64,000 nt of DNA, from positions 1 through 64,000 of the forward strand of contig JAHLLM010000008.1 of the NCBI GenBank assembly GCA_020444175.1, in the 5' to 3' direction. Below, piece by piece: positions 53,326-62,786 of this stretch (its first letter is position 1; each line of letters starts with the position of its first letter). A program made the position numbers and the translations under genes. Source of the stretch: Desulfobulbaceae bacterium (GTDB taxonomy: Bacteria; Desulfobacterota; Desulfobulbia; Desulfobulbales; SURF-16). Below the pieces are notes generated by a model that worked only from the letters and a program-made list of their open reading frames with translations, had not been told where the DNA came from and ran no database searches.

Positions 53326-56300
53326 TTATGGCCGTCCGTCCAGAATGGCGCGGACGGTGCGAGCGATTTTTTTTCTACTCACCGGTTTGTGCAGGAATTT
53401 TTTTATACCGACTGCCAGGGCTTCCTTTTTATTAACAACAGAACTGAAACCGGTACAGAGAATAATGGGCATTGCCGGTTGAATGTGCAGGATTTCCCGG
53501 GCCAGTTCAATTCCCGACAGTTTGGGCATAGTCTGGTCAGTGATAATCAGGTCAAACCGGTTTGGATTTCTGCGCACCTTGTCAAGGGCATCCTGGCTGT
53601 CAGTTGTCATCATGACGGAGTATCCAAGACGTTCCAGTACCTGTTTGTGAATGCCGGCTATGAGATTCTCGTCGTCAACGACCAGAATCCGTTCATTTCC
53701 AGTGGGAAGAGGCTCTGCTGTTTCTGTTTTCTCATCTTGAGCGTGAATTTCCTCCTTCAGGGCTGGAATGTGGACGCGGAAGGTGGTTCCCTGAGCTGGT
53801 TTGCTTTCCACTTCGATGAAGCCTTTATAGTCTTTGACGATACCGTTAATGACAGCCAGTCCGAGACCCGTGCCTTTGCCGACCTCTTTTGTGGTAAAGT
53901 AGGGATCGAAAATGCGTTCCATGGTCTCATTATCCATGCCGCAGCCTGTGTCGCTCACTGATAAAACAGTAAAGGAGCCCGGTAAGGCGCCGTTGGCGCT
54001 GGGAATTTCATCAGCTCTCACCTCGCGGCGACAGAGGCTGACGTTCAGGGTTCCTTTTTCATCCTGCATGGCATGCAGAGAGTTGGTGCAGAGATTTGCA
54101 AGTATTTGGTGGAGTTGTGTCGGGTCTGCCAGGATGGTACCGCTTGCAGTGTCGATATCTTCCTCAATGGTGATTGTCGAGGGCAACGATGAGCGTAGCA
54201 TCTTCAAGGATTCTTTAATAAATATGTGGGGAGACAGAGGCCGCAGTTGATGTTTTGACTTACGACTGAAGGTAAGAATCTGCTTCACCAGTTCGGAGGC
54301 CCTCTGTGCGGCTGCCAGCACTTGATCGATATCTTGTTCGGGATAACCTCCATTCCGGAACTCATCCTTTGCCAACTCCGAATAGCCTATGATGGCGGAC
54401 AGAATATTGTTGAAGTCGTGGGCTATACCACCGGCCAGAGTGCCTATTGCTTCCATTTTCTGGGCCTGTGAAAGTTCTTCTTCGAGTTTTTTCTGTTGGG
54501 TGATGTCCTTCGCTACATGAACGATATACTCCGGTTCGTTGTTGCGGTTCAAGATCGGGGAAGAGGTGACAAGAAAGATTTTTTCAAGATTCTTATGCTC
54601 AATGATTTCTATATGGCCGGTTTTATCTGCGATGGTTTTCGTTTCGGGGCAATCAGGGCAGGCCTTTGAATCTCCCCGGATTACCTCGTAGCATTTCCGG
54701 CCAATGACATCACTTTCCTGCAAGGCCATGCACTCAATGGTCGCCTTGTTTGCCCTGATAATGCGCATTTCCATGTCCTGGATCGTAATGAGATCGGGAA
54801 TGGAATCAAAGGTTGCTTCCCATTGTTCCTTGGCATGGACAACATCATCTTCAGCCTTTTTGCGTGTCGTCACGTCGTCATATATGGCCACCAGCTCTCC
54901 GGAAGGCAGTCGGTACACATAATTTTCAACCCAAAGGCTGATTCGTTCGTCCTGATAAAAGGAGCAGGGAAATTTTTCCGGTTTTCCGCTGCGCCAGACT
55001 CGTTGAAATACCGTAAACAAGCCCATTTTTTCAATAGCTGGAAAGATCTGTCGGACACCGGAGCCAATCACTTTATCGTATTCAAGTCGGCAGATCTCAA
55101 GGCCGGCCTGGTTGATGTCTTTTAAATTAAAATCCTTTCCGTTGCTTACGGATTCATAAATGGCCACGCAACTGCTCATGTTGTTGAAAAGTTCCCTGTA
55201 GCGTTTTTCATTGTCCTGCAGAAGTTTTTCGGCAGCTTTTCGCCTGCTGATATTTTGATGAGTTCCCGTCGCTCTGATTGGTGTCCCGTCTTCCGCACAT
55301 TCAACTACTTTACCGCTGCCCAGAATCCACAGGAATTTTTCGTCTGCGGCCTTCAGGCGAAATTCAATACTCCACTGAGGCTGTTTTGCATGTAAAGAGG
55401 AAAAAATGGTCTTCATAACCTGCTTCGCATCATCCGGGTGCAGGAGTTTTTCAAAGGTGTCTACGGCGTGCGGAAGTTCATCGTCTTTATACCCAAGCAT
55501 GGAAAAATAGCGGCTGCTGAAGTGGGTTTCTCCGCTTTGAATGTCCCAATCCCACAATCCCAGATCAGCGCCCTCCATTGCCAGTTGCAAGCGTTCCTCG
55601 TTTTCCCTCAGGGCTCTTTCCACACGCTTTCTTTCGCTAATCTCCCGGCGCAGGTCAATGGTTCTTCTGCGGACTTCCCGTCGCATGGAGAGAACAGCGC
55701 CCAGAGCCAGGAGAAGCAGGGTTGGTATCAGAAAGGGTGCGGTTTTTTTGAGGAGTAATACAGGAGTTATTTGTGGAGGCGGCAGGATAGGGCCGAACCA
55801 TTTTTCATAAAGTCGGTCATAGGTGCCGTTGGCAACCACAATCGCCATTCCCTCGTTCAATTGAGCCAGTAAGCCGGAATTGCCTTCAGTCACGGCAAAG
55901 CAGAATTTTTGCTGGAAGCCGAAAACCGGTTTTTCGTTGGGGCGGGCGATTATCTCTCCGCGAACATCTTCCAGGGCGACGATATTGGTAATATTAAGCC
56001 TTTTCATCAGCTCAAGTCCGACAAGATGCTGAACAGCAATGGCATCGTGGTGGCCCTGGGCAAGTTTGGTAAACGCCTCTGCATAGGTCTCGGTAAGTAT
56101 CAATTGTGCCCCGAGATCTTCATGTCGAGCCCATTCATAGGCTGTGTCTCCATTCATGACCAGAAGTTCCTTGCCGCGCAGATCTTCTCTGTTGTGGATC
56201 GACTTCTCATCCTTGCGGATAAAAATCGTGCCATGCATGTAAAGATAGGGGGCGGTGAAGTCAAGGACTCTGTCCCGCTCCACGGAATAGGACACCAGGG

Positions 56301-56595
56301 GCAGCACATCGAGACGGTCCTCAATCAGTTCCTGCTTTATTTCATGCCATGGCCCAACTTTGATGTTGATTTCTTGTCCCATTATGTCGACAACCGATTT
56401 CAGCAGTTCCACTGAAAAACCATCCGCATTACCATCCGAATCGACTATGGCAAAAGGCGGATAGCTCAATTCGCTGGCGGATTGCAGAACAGGGCGTTCA
56501 GTTGACCGGCAGGTGGTGCAATGGACAAAGAGCTGCACCGGCACCAGAGCAGAAAAAAGCAGAATGATAAGGAGGGTTTTTGAGGGAAATCGCAT
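53326..56595 (-). CDS. Hybrid histidine kinase with periplasmic solute-binding sensor
   Basis: About 1089 residues. A signal/anchor helix ([19 protein letters not shown]) leads to a bacterial extracellular solute-binding (SBP_bac_3) domain ([52 protein letters not shown]), a transmembrane helix ([19 protein letters not shown], about residue 290), three PAS-type domains, HisKA ([18 protein letters not shown], phospho-His near 735), HATPase ([15 protein letters not shown]) and a receiver ([27 protein letters not shown]). It probably binds an amino-acid-like ligand in the periplasm and phosphorylates its own receiver. The ATG at 56595 precedes the hydrophobic helix; the frame is open to 56691. 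Confidence 0.9.
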   Translation of the reverse strand: MRFPSKTLLIILLFSALVPVQLFVHCTTCRSTERPVLQSASELSYPPFAIVDSDGNADGFSVELLKSVVDIMGQEINIKVGPWHEIKQELIEDRLDVLPLVSYSVERDRVLDFTAPYLYMHGTIFIRKDEKSIHNREDLRGKELLVMNGDTAYEWARHEDLGAQLILTETYAEAFTKLAQGHHDAIAVQHLVGLELMKRLNITNIVALEDVRGEIIARPNEKPVFGFQQKFCFAVTEGNSGLLAQLNEGMAIVVANGTYDRLYEKWFGPILPPPQITPVLLLKKTAPFLIPTLLLLALGAVLSMRREVRRRTIDLRREISERKRVERALRENEERLQLAMEGADLGLWDWDIQSGETHFSSRYFSMLGYKDDELPHAVDTFEKLLHPDDAKQVMKTIFSSLHAKQPQWSIEFRLKAADEKFLWILGSGKVVECAEDGTPIRATGTHQNISRRKAAEKLLQDNEKRYRELFNNMSSCVAIYESVSNGKDFNLKDINQAGLEICRLEYDKVIGSGVRQIFPAIEKMGLFTVFQRVWRSGKPEKFPCSFYQDERISLWVENYVYRLPSGELVAIYDDVTTRKKAEDDVVHAKEQWEATFDSIPDLITIQDMEMRIIRANKATIECMALQESDVIGRKCYEVIRGDSKACPDCPETKTIADKTGHIEIIEHKNLEKIFLVTSSPILNRNNEPEYIVHVAKDITQQKKLEEELSQAQKMEAIGTLAGGIAHDFNNILSAIIGYSELAKDEFRNGGYPEQDIDQVLAAAQRASELVKQILTFSRKSKHQLRPLSPHIFIKESLKMLRSSLPSTITIEEDIDTASGTILADPTQLHQILANLCTNSLHAMQDEKGTLNVSLCRREVRADEIPSANGALPGSFTVLSVSDTGCGMDNETMERIFDPYFTTKEVGKGTGLGLAVINGIVKDYKGFIEVESKPAQGTTFRVHIPALKEEIHAQDEKTETAEPLPTGNERILVVDDENLIAGIHKQVLERLGYSVMMTTDSQDALDKVRRNPNRFDLIITDQTMPKLSGIELAREILHIQPAMPIILCTGFSSVVNKKEALAVGIKKFLHKPVSRKKIARTVRAILDGRP

Positions 56596-56647
56596 CCTTT
56601 TAGTATGGATTAATTTGCAGGCACGGGTATACCCTATATTTACGCAC

Positions 56648-56674
56648 ATTATACGTATAAAAAATACGTATAAT
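56648..56674. promoter_or_regulatory. Palindromic operator/promoter site upstream of the hybrid kinase
   Basis: ATTATACGTAT (56648-56658) and ATACGTATAAT (56664-56674) are perfect inverted repeats around AAAAA. On the minus strand TATAAT-type -10 hexamers lie in the arms, about 55-75 bases before the kinase ATG. It suits a dimeric regulator binding at the promoter. Confidence 0.5.
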
Positions 56675-56748
56675 GGCGAAAGCGATTGCAATGCAGGATA
56701 TGAATAAAACTCCAGAGAAGCAGACCCTTAAGTCATTTTTGACGCTCG

Positions 56749-56933
56749 TGGCCGGTTAAGAAGTTGCAGTAAGAAATATGACCTTCCTGTGGCGTATTGT
56801 TCCTCGTTCCCACGGTCCACCGTGGGAATGCATATCAATTTGCCCCTGGAGATTCATATATGGGTTCCCACGGAGACCATGGGAACCAGAAGTTTAAACT
56901 CCTGAAATGCTGCTGCAAAATTCTAACCGGACA
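56749..56933 (+). repeat. 185-bp repeat with terminal inverted repeats, copy A
   Basis: The left end reads TGGCCGGTTAAGAAGTTGCA and the right end TGCAAAATTCTAACCGGACA; these are imperfect inverted repeats. The interior has two hairpins, TTCCCACGGTCCACCGTGGG and GGTTCCCACGG / CCATGGGAACC. The copy at 58745-58929 has the same length and nearly the same sequence in the same direction. Confidence 0.85.
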
Positions 56934-57028
56934 TTGCTGCATTTTTGAGGTGAAAATGAGTTTTTTTTCAGGCAATTGGAGGATTTTCGTACAGAACTCA
57001 GGTGGCTGAATTTTCCTCAAAGCCGTTA

Positions 57029-58648
57029 TTACAGTTCAAGTGATGCAAGCAGAGTCCTGAGATTGATTTTTGAATTGGTCAGCCCGCATTTTTTGCGGAT
57101 ATTGCGACGATGTTTTTCCGCTGTGCGATGGGAAATGTGGAGGAATTCACCGATCTCTTTGGAGGTCAATCCTTTTGCTACCATACTGGCCACCTGAAGT
57201 TCGACCACCGTCAACTTGAACTTCAATGCCGCTGCCGCCCTGAGATTCGGTGCCGTGATATCTTTGATGTTTGCTTCGAGAATATGCAGATATTTTTTTT
57301 GTTTTTCTGTTAGGCCACTATTGCTCAGCTTGGCGAGATATGGATAAACAAGAGCGGTGATATCGGCGGCAATAGCCTTCTGCTGCTCCTTTTTTTCATT
57401 TTCCAGGTTACGCAGAAGGTATTCAAGGGTTGTGTTTGTTTTCTTAAAATTGTCTCTTTGCCTGGCAAGCTCAGCCTGGCTTGCGCGCAGTTGATTTTCG
57501 GTGCGTTTGAGGTCGGAGATATCAATATTTGTGCCGACATAGCCGTATATAGTCCCGCCTGCGTCTTTAAGGGGAGAAGCTGTTCCGTAAACCCATATGG
57601 TGTGCCCGTTTTTGTGCTGAAAACGGAACTTCAGGGCAAAATAACTCTGCTCCTGAACAATTTTACGCCAGATATTTTTTACATATACTTTGTCATCAGG
57701 GTGAAGACTGGTCATCCAGCCTGACCCCATGGCCTCTGCCGCGGAAATTCCGGATATTTCAGACCAGCGCTTGTTGGTGTAGAGACAAGAGCCCTGTTCA
57801 TCGGCAACAAAAATGCCCACAGGGGCGTGCAGAGTCAGCATACGGAAACGCTCTTCACTTGCCTGCAATGCCACTTCGGCTTTTTTTTGATTTGTAACAT
57901 CCAGCACAACAGAGAGAAGATAGGGGTGATTGTTGATGGTGATGGTATTGGTAACGAAATCAGAATACACCGGGGTGCCGTCAGGCTTCAGGTATTCCAG
58001 GGTGTCGGAGCCGCCTGAACCGATGTGGGACACTTCAAAAAATGTTCTTTTTGCCTCTTCCACTTTTTCCGGAGGCCGGATATCCCAGATATGAAGTTCA
58101 CGGAGCTCTGCGAGTGTTCGACCTGTTATTTTTTCAAATGCCTCGTTACAGTCAACAATGTATCCTGTCTGCTGGTCGATAAGAACATTACCGGTCCTGG
58201 AATTTTCAAAAAGGATACGGTATTTTTGTTCACTCTCCACGAGTTTTTCTTCCACAAGCTTACGTTTAGTGACATCGGAAAAAATGGTGACCAAACGACC
58301 CGGCTCGGGAGAAAAGGCAAAAACGTCAAAATAACGACCTAGCTCTCTGGCAAAATTCTCACATCGTGCCGGAATTCCATTTTCAGCCACTGTGGCATAG
58401 GTTGAAATCCAGTATGATTCGGTTTGCGGCATGATTTCTAATACCGTGCGGCCGATTATTGATTTCGCCTCAAGGCCAAGAAGTTTTTCAAAAGCCGCGT
58501 TGACGTGTAGGTATCTATAATCACAAGGAGTTCCTCCTTCGTCATAAAGGATTTCGTGCAAGGCACTGGGATACGGTAGCTGTGTCGGATTTATGACAAA
58601 AGGCGCATCAGCGTCATGGCCTGTTTCCCTATATTCATTTTTTTTCAC
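57029..58648 (-). CDS. Multi-PAS LuxR-type transcription regulator
   Basis: Up to about 540 residues with three or four PAS domains (YLHVNAAFEKLLGLEAKSII, YIVDCNEAFEKITGRTLAEL, YTNKRWSEISGISAAEAMGS), a coiled-coil segment (NLENEKKEQQKAIAADITAL) and a C-terminal LuxR helix-turn-helix (LTVVELQVASMVAKGLTSKE, IGEFLHISHRTAEKHRRNIRKK-type). PAS domains may bind haem, flavin or small ligands. The frame is open to 58834, but that stretch lies in a repeat copy (58745-58929). GTG at 58648 is a better start, though without a strong ribosome site. It is one of the commonest regulator designs in this phylum. Confidence 0.82.
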   Translation of the reverse strand: MKKNEYRETGHDADAPFVINPTQLPYPSALHEILYDEGGTPCDYRYLHVNAAFEKLLGLEAKSIIGRTVLEIMPQTESYWISTYATVAENGIPARCENFARELGRYFDVFAFSPEPGRLVTIFSDVTKRKLVEEKLVESEQKYRILFENSRTGNVLIDQQTGYIVDCNEAFEKITGRTLAELRELHIWDIRPPEKVEEAKRTFFEVSHIGSGGSDTLEYLKPDGTPVYSDFVTNTITINNHPYLLSVVLDVTNQKKAEVALQASEERFRMLTLHAPVGIFVADEQGSCLYTNKRWSEISGISAAEAMGSGWMTSLHPDDKVYVKNIWRKIVQEQSYFALKFRFQHKNGHTIWVYGTASPLKDAGGTIYGYVGTNIDISDLKRTENQLRASQAELARQRDNFKKTNTTLEYLLRNLENEKKEQQKAIAADITALVYPYLAKLSNSGLTEKQKKYLHILEANIKDITAPNLRAAAALKFKLTVVELQVASMVAKGLTSKEIGEFLHISHRTAEKHRRNIRKKCGLTNSKINLRTLLASLEL

Positions 58649-58744
58649 AATGAAATGTCCATCATAGGCAGTAAAGATTGCCGATCTCGCAAAAGCGGTG
58701 GAATGAGAAGGAGTGTTCTTTTTTGAATAAATACGAATCACTCG

Positions 58745-58929
58745 TGTCCGGTTAAGAAATTGCAGTAAAAAATGTGACCTTCCTGTGGCATATTGTCCCT
58801 CGTTCCCACGGTCCACCGTGGGAATGCATATCAATCTACCCCTGGAGATTCATGTATGGGTTCCCACGGAGACCATGGGAACCAGAAGTTTAAACTCCAG
58901 AGATACTGATGCAAAATTCTACCCGGACA
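58745..58929 (+). repeat. 185-bp repeat, copy B
   Basis: It starts TGTCCGGTTAAGAAATTGCA and ends with TACCCGGACA, and matches copy A along its length with few differences. It lies 1996 bp from copy A in direct orientation, just upstream of the PAS-LuxR gene, so recombination between copies would delete that gene. Confidence 0.85.
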
Positions 58930-58968
58930 TTGCTGAATACGAATAGTATATCAAAAATATGCTTATAA

Positions 58969-59107
58969 ACAATTCTCAGTTAAAAATTGCCACTTTCCTG
59001 TTGCCAAGTTTCCAATACTGGATTCCCGCCTCCGCGGGAATGACATAACCAAGCCCGCCGTCACTCCCGCGGAGGCGGGAGTCTAGGCGGTGGCTACTGA
59101 GAATTGT
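58969..59107. repeat. 139-bp inverted-repeat element containing a REP unit
   Basis: Outer arms ACAATTCTCAGT (58969-58980) and ACTGAGAATTGT (59096-59107) are perfect inverted repeats. Inside is the REP pair 59021-59044 and 59060-59083, built on CCCGCCTCCGCGGG, followed by TCTAGGCGG as at 9658-9666. There is no reading frame. Confidence 0.8.
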
Positions 59108-59203
59108 ATAGAGGCAAAATCAAAAATATGTGATGTTGGTCCCAGGTATTATATCTTTCTATGATATATGGTGAATGGAAAACAAGGTTGTTTCGGTTCT
59201 TTT

Positions 59204-59416
59204 TCAACTTGAATTTATGTCCTTATCGGCACAGTAAAGTTTTTTTGCTTCAAGACGCAGCTGGCAGGCATTATCAAGAGCAATACCAAAAAATCTGAGA
59301 CGCTTTTCATCGACATCTTTTAAGGCATAATTTTGAGTCAGTTCTACGAGCAGTTCAGAGAGGTTTAAGAACTGGCGAATGGTATTGGCATTTCTATTTT
59401 CGTTTCGCATCCCCAA
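59204..59416 (-). CDS. Small hypothetical protein
   Basis: About 70 residues, mainly helical (TIRQFLNLSELLVELTQNYA, ALDNACQLRLEAKKLYCADK), with no signal peptide or membrane segment. The start is either TTG at 59416, which has AAGGCGG five to six bases upstream, or ATG at 59410. The gene has even amino-acid composition and no overlap with others, and a structured leader precedes it, but I recognise no family. It might be the end of a larger decayed gene. Confidence 0.45.
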   Translation of the reverse strand: MGMRNENRNANTIRQFLNLSELLVELTQNYALKDVDEKRLRFFGIALDNACQLRLEAKKLYCADKDINSS

Positions 59417-59499
59417 TCCAACCGCCTTATCTAAATATTAAACCCCGAAAAAGCCGGGATGTGCTTTGCGAATCAGCCGGCATCTTCCGGGATTTGTCG
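59411..59499 (-). promoter_or_regulatory. Structured leader resembling a c-di-GMP-I (GEMM) riboswitch
   Basis: On the minus strand: CAAATCC (59496-59490) can pair with GGATTG (59419-59414) to close the structure. Inside are a CCGG/CCGG hairpin, the conserved octamer CGCAAAGC (59470-59463), a CCCGG...CGGGG hairpin and TAAGGCGG (59429-59422). The order and the octamer recall GEMM, but the usual GACGCAAAGCC and GCAAACC are imperfect. The closing stem overlaps the likely ribosome site of the small gene. Confidence 0.3.
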
Positions 59500-59962
59500 T
59501 TTTTCTCGCATGAATTTGGCCTTAACTTGGGAGACACAATTTTATTGTGTGCTACGAAGTGGTGTTGCAGGGTGCGTGCCAATAAATTTTTCTTGCGCTT
59601 GTTTCTTCTAACTGAATGATATTGTTGATTTTGTGTGAGTTCCAGTTTGGTTGGAGATCATCAGTTTTGATTTGCAGAAAAGAAAATGCAGGATGTGGGA
59701 TTGAGAGGGATTAATGTGTGCTGAAAAGTTAACAGGCTAAAATGACTTGATTTTTTATTGATGAGTACTAGGAGGAAGATAGGGTGAGGGTATATCAATT
59801 GCGGCAGAGAGGGCAAATGAGACAAATGAGACAGTCATGAGACGTTTTAGACACTCGTGATACAAAATTGACTATGCACACGATAAGGAAAAACAGATCA
59901 AATGAAAATATACCCTGCGACCTTCATAAGTCCCTATTCGATGTTCAATAGTTATTGAATAA
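59500..59962. other. Intergenic stretch without recognisable genes
   Basis: About 460 bases, A/T-rich, with a short inverted repeat CACAATTTTATTGTG near 59540. No reading frame, RNA gene or repeat copy stands out. Confidence 0.35.
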
Positions 59963-60012
59963 TAAAAAACCGTGCCAAACCGCTCGCTATGGTTGAAAGA
60001 GCGCTCTGGCAC
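59963..60012 (-). terminator. Rho-independent terminator of the thioredoxin-like gene
   Basis: On the minus strand GTGCCAGAGCGCTC and GAGCGGTTTGGCAC pair at their outer and middle parts, followed by GG and six T, 37 bases after the stop codon at 60050. Confidence 0.75.
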
Positions 60013-60049
60013 AGTCGTCTCTCTGCACAGATACAAAATTTCAGACTTG

Positions 60050-60517
60050 CTACTGCATTATCTGTTCTATTCCGGCAATCAGTTCACTGGGCTTCATTTT
60101 GCCTCGTATGCGCTTGGTAATTTTGCCTTCTCGGGATAAAAAAATAATTTCAGGAATGGTTCGAACCCTGAGTTTTCTGGCCATACTTTTTGCCTTCCCG
60201 ACCGGGAATGTGAGATGTGACTGCTCGGCGAATTTTTTGATCGCATCACTTTGACTCATATAAAATGATCCAAGGACGAGAAGCCCTTTGTCTTTGTATA
60301 ACATATAGGCCTTTTGCAATTCGGGAGCGGTAACGTTACACGTGCCTCACAAGGTCGAGCCCACCGATATCACCACCGGTGTACCCCGTAAGCTGTTGGC
60401 CGTATAGTTTTTTCCTTCAAGATCCTTGAAACGAAAATCTGGCTGACAAGGCTTTGCCTGGGCAAGACTACTGACAAAAAGAAGCAGCAGAAGGAGCAGT
60501 GTGGTTTTCTTTTTCAT
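60050..60517 (-). CDS. Probable selenoprotein: thioredoxin-fold exported protein with UGTC active site
   Basis: From the ATG at 60517 (GAGG eight bases upstream) the frame encodes a signal peptide (KKKTTLLLLLLLFVSSLAQA) and a TlpA/thioredoxin-like domain: FRFKDLEGKNYTANSLRG, VVISVGSTL, then TGA at 60349-60347, GTC, NVTAPELQKAYMLYKDKG, LLVLGSFYMSQ and the cis-Pro segment RVRTIPEIIFLSREGK, ending at TAA 60050. The TGA falls exactly at the first active-site Cys, with Cys60 as its partner (UxxC). The frame is otherwise intact (155 sense codons including position 57). A selenocysteine reading is likely; a nonsense mutation in a Cys codon is the alternative. It is probably a periplasmic thiol oxidoreductase. 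Confidence 0.75.
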
Positions 60518-60549
60518 TTGGGTTCCTCATTTGGTTGCAGAAATTATTT

Positions 60550-60558
60550 ATTATACCA
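60550..60558 (-). promoter_or_regulatory. Extended -10 promoter of the thioredoxin-like gene
   Basis: On the minus strand TGGTATAAT (60558-60550) is an extended -10 element with a perfect TATAAT, 32 bases before the ATG at 60517. A clear -35 is not seen, as is usual with this class. Confidence 0.5.
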
Positions 60559-60689
60559 ACTTTAAATGTGTACCACAGGGTGGTCTTTTTGGCAATGGGT
60601 TTTCTCTACAAAAAAATACATCAAAAGGGAAAGAAATCAATGGAAGGGGACGTTGCGGTGGCCGGAGGAAATTTTCAGTAAGTAAGCCT

Positions 60690-61520
60690 CTACTCTTGCG
60701 GGAAAAGATGCACATCCCGCTGGGGAAAGGGAATGGTGATGCCGCCGTTCTTCAGTGCTTTGTGGATGGCCAGGTTTACCTTGTATTTGAGCTGGAAATA
60801 CTGCTTGGTCGGCACCCAGAATCTCACTCCGATTGAAATGGCGGAATCAGCAAATTCTTCAATACCTATCTGCGGGCTGGGCTCTTTGGAAATATCGTCA
60901 ATGCCGGCCAGTGTTTTTTGAATCAGATCTATTGCTTTTTCCGGGTCATCACTATAGTTGATGCCTACAGAGGCCTCCACAATGCGGTTGCCAAAGGAGT
61001 TGAGGGTAATTTCTCCGACAATATGTTTGTTTGGAATAATTATTTCTTCGTCGTCTTCGGTGGTGAGGATTGTTGCCGCAAGGCGTATTTCTTCGACCAC
61101 GCCGTTTACTCCTTTCACCGTGATGGTATTGCCTACCACAAAGGGACGGGAGAGAATAATGGCAAGACCGGCTCCGTAGTTGGAAAGCGGTCCCTGCAGG
61201 GCAAAACTGCTGCCAAAGGCAAGGGCTCCGAGAGCGGCTATGAATGGAGCAATAGTGATGCCGAATTTGCCAATGGCAATGATGATAACAAAGGTGAGAA
61301 CCAGAATTCTTGCAACATTGCCGATAAAGCGGGAAAGGGTTACGTCAATATTATGTTTTTCACAAAGCCTGGTTGTCAGAACCGACAACCAGGAGGCCAC
61401 TTTGAAGCCGATAATAAGGATGATAAAGGCGCCCAGGATCTGAAAACTGTAATTGATCAGAAACTCGGCAACAACCTTAAAAATGTCTTCAAGGACAGCA
61501 AGTTCTTTTTGCAGCTCCAT
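60690..61520 (-). CDS. MscS-family mechanosensitive channel (small form)
   Basis: 276 residues with three N-terminal helices; the pore helix reads PFIAALGALAFGSSFALQGP (Gly/Ala-rich, about residues 90-110), followed by the beta domain LSRPFVVGNTITVKGVNGVV, EEIIIPNKHIVGEI and the C-terminal FPQRDVHLFPQE. This is the E. coli MscS layout in full. It opens under membrane tension to release solutes after hypo-osmotic shock. A second MscS gene lies 2 kb upstream on the same strand, with the OmpA-like lipoprotein between. Confidence 0.93.
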   Translation of the reverse strand: MELQKELAVLEDIFKVVAEFLINYSFQILGAFIILIIGFKVASWLSVLTTRLCEKHNIDVTLSRFIGNVARILVLTFVIIIAIGKFGITIAPFIAALGALAFGSSFALQGPLSNYGAGLAIILSRPFVVGNTITVKGVNGVVEEIRLAATILTTEDDEEIIIPNKHIVGEITLNSFGNRIVEASVGINYSDDPEKAIDLIQKTLAGIDDISKEPSPQIGIEEFADSAISIGVRFWVPTKQYFQLKYKVNLAIHKALKNGGITIPFPQRDVHLFPQE

Positions 61521-61595
61521 GGCGGGATTACCTCATAGGAAGCCCGGAACGCACGGTCTGTACGTTCCGGGCGATACGAAACAATGGTTTATTTT

Positions 61596-62741
61596 TTACT
61601 TCTTTACTGATGTGGAAATCGCGGCTTCAACGCGGCGGTTTTTCTGGCGGCCGCTGTCGGTTTTATTCGTTGCTATGGGGCGGGAATAGCCGAAGCCCTT
61701 GGTGCTGAGTCGGGATGGGGCGATATTAAATTTTGAGACCAGGTATTTTTTTACGCTTTTTGCCCGACGCTTGGAAAGGCCCATATTGTATTCTTTGGTG
61801 CCGTAATTATCTGTGTGTCCTTCGAGTACGGCATTGGTCTGCGGGTATTTTTTGAGGAAAGCGCCGAATTCATCAAGCTGGTCAGCTTCGCGTGGCCGTA
61901 TTGTTGTTTTGTCAAAATCAAATTCGACAAGCAGGTTGATTGTTACTGTTTCATATTGGGCCGGAGGTGCTGCAGGAACGGTTGTCGGTGCCACGACAGG
62001 CTTAGGCTTGGCAACAGCCTGCTCTTTTTGCAGAAAGACCTTTTCAACGAAATCAGCCATCCCCTGCCCTGTTGCCACAGCCGCTTCGGTTGTGGCAAAT
62101 CCGCACTGGCCTGCCTGGGCAATGTCCTCAAGATTTTTTTTGCCCATGGGGTTGTCGCCGATCAAAATTGTATAAATACAGATTCTGTCTCCATATGCTT
62201 TTTTAAGTCTTTCCGCTGCCGCAACAGGTGATTGTTTCTTGGTGTCGATTCCGTCGCTGACAAGAATAACGGCAATTTTGCCGCTTGACTCTTGCAGGTC
62301 ACCAACAGCATCCTCAAGGGGCTGGGCAAGCGGGGTCAGGCCGCCTACCTTGACCTTGTTGACGGCATCGCGCAGACCATCCTGCGTGTATGTGGTCATT
62401 CCGTACACGAGTTTGCTGTCCTTCATGTTTGGCCCCTGGGTGGGGCCAAAGACGCGTAATCCAGCCTGTACATCCTGCAGGCCGGTCTGAATATTAAGGA
62501 CGGGGAGCGTCTCGTTCATGTGCAGGATGACTTCTTTGGCACGCACACATTTTTGTTTGTTTTGGTACTTGTCAAACATGGAGGAGGAGGCATCGTGGAG
62601 AATCAGGAAATTATCAATTTTTTTCTTGTACCCCTTACCGGAAAAATCAAAGGCCTGAAACGGCGTTTCCGCTACTTTGGGGGCACAGGCGGCAAGCAGC
62701 CCGATGATGGCAAGAATCCAGACAAATTGGAATTTTTTCAT
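61596..62741 (-). CDS. Lipoprotein with VWA and OmpA domains
   Basis: About 381 residues: lipobox VWILAIIGLLAACAPK, then a von Willebrand A domain (NFLILHDASSSMFDKYQNKQ with the DxSxS metal site, VILVSDGIDTKKQSP), a Pro/Val linker and a C-terminal OmpA peptidoglycan-binding domain (VEFDFDKTTIRPREADQLDE, AVLEGHTDNYGTKEYNMGLS, RAKSVKKYLV). The start at 62741 follows GGAGG with good spacing. It would tie the outer membrane to the cell wall while the VWA part binds a partner, possibly a channel or envelope protein next door. Confidence 0.93.
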   Translation of the reverse strand: MKKFQFVWILAIIGLLAACAPKVAETPFQAFDFSGKGYKKKIDNFLILHDASSSMFDKYQNKQKCVRAKEVILHMNETLPVLNIQTGLQDVQAGLRVFGPTQGPNMKDSKLVYGMTTYTQDGLRDAVNKVKVGGLTPLAQPLEDAVGDLQESSGKIAVILVSDGIDTKKQSPVAAAERLKKAYGDRICIYTILIGDNPMGKKNLEDIAQAGQCGFATTEAAVATGQGMADFVEKVFLQKEQAVAKPKPVVAPTTVPAAPPAQYETVTINLLVEFDFDKTTIRPREADQLDEFGAFLKKYPQTNAVLEGHTDNYGTKEYNMGLSKRRAKSVKKYLVSKFNIAPSRLSTKGFGYSRPIATNKTDSGRQKNRRVEAAISTSVKK

Positions 62742-62786
62742 TTTCAACCTCCTTAGGTCATTTAATTTCAAAAATGTAATGAGAAA

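Noticed and set aside
58649-58834. Extended N-terminus of the PAS-LuxR regulator up to 58834
   Set aside because: Most of the extension lies in the 185-bp repeat copy B and has a composition unlike the rest of the protein.
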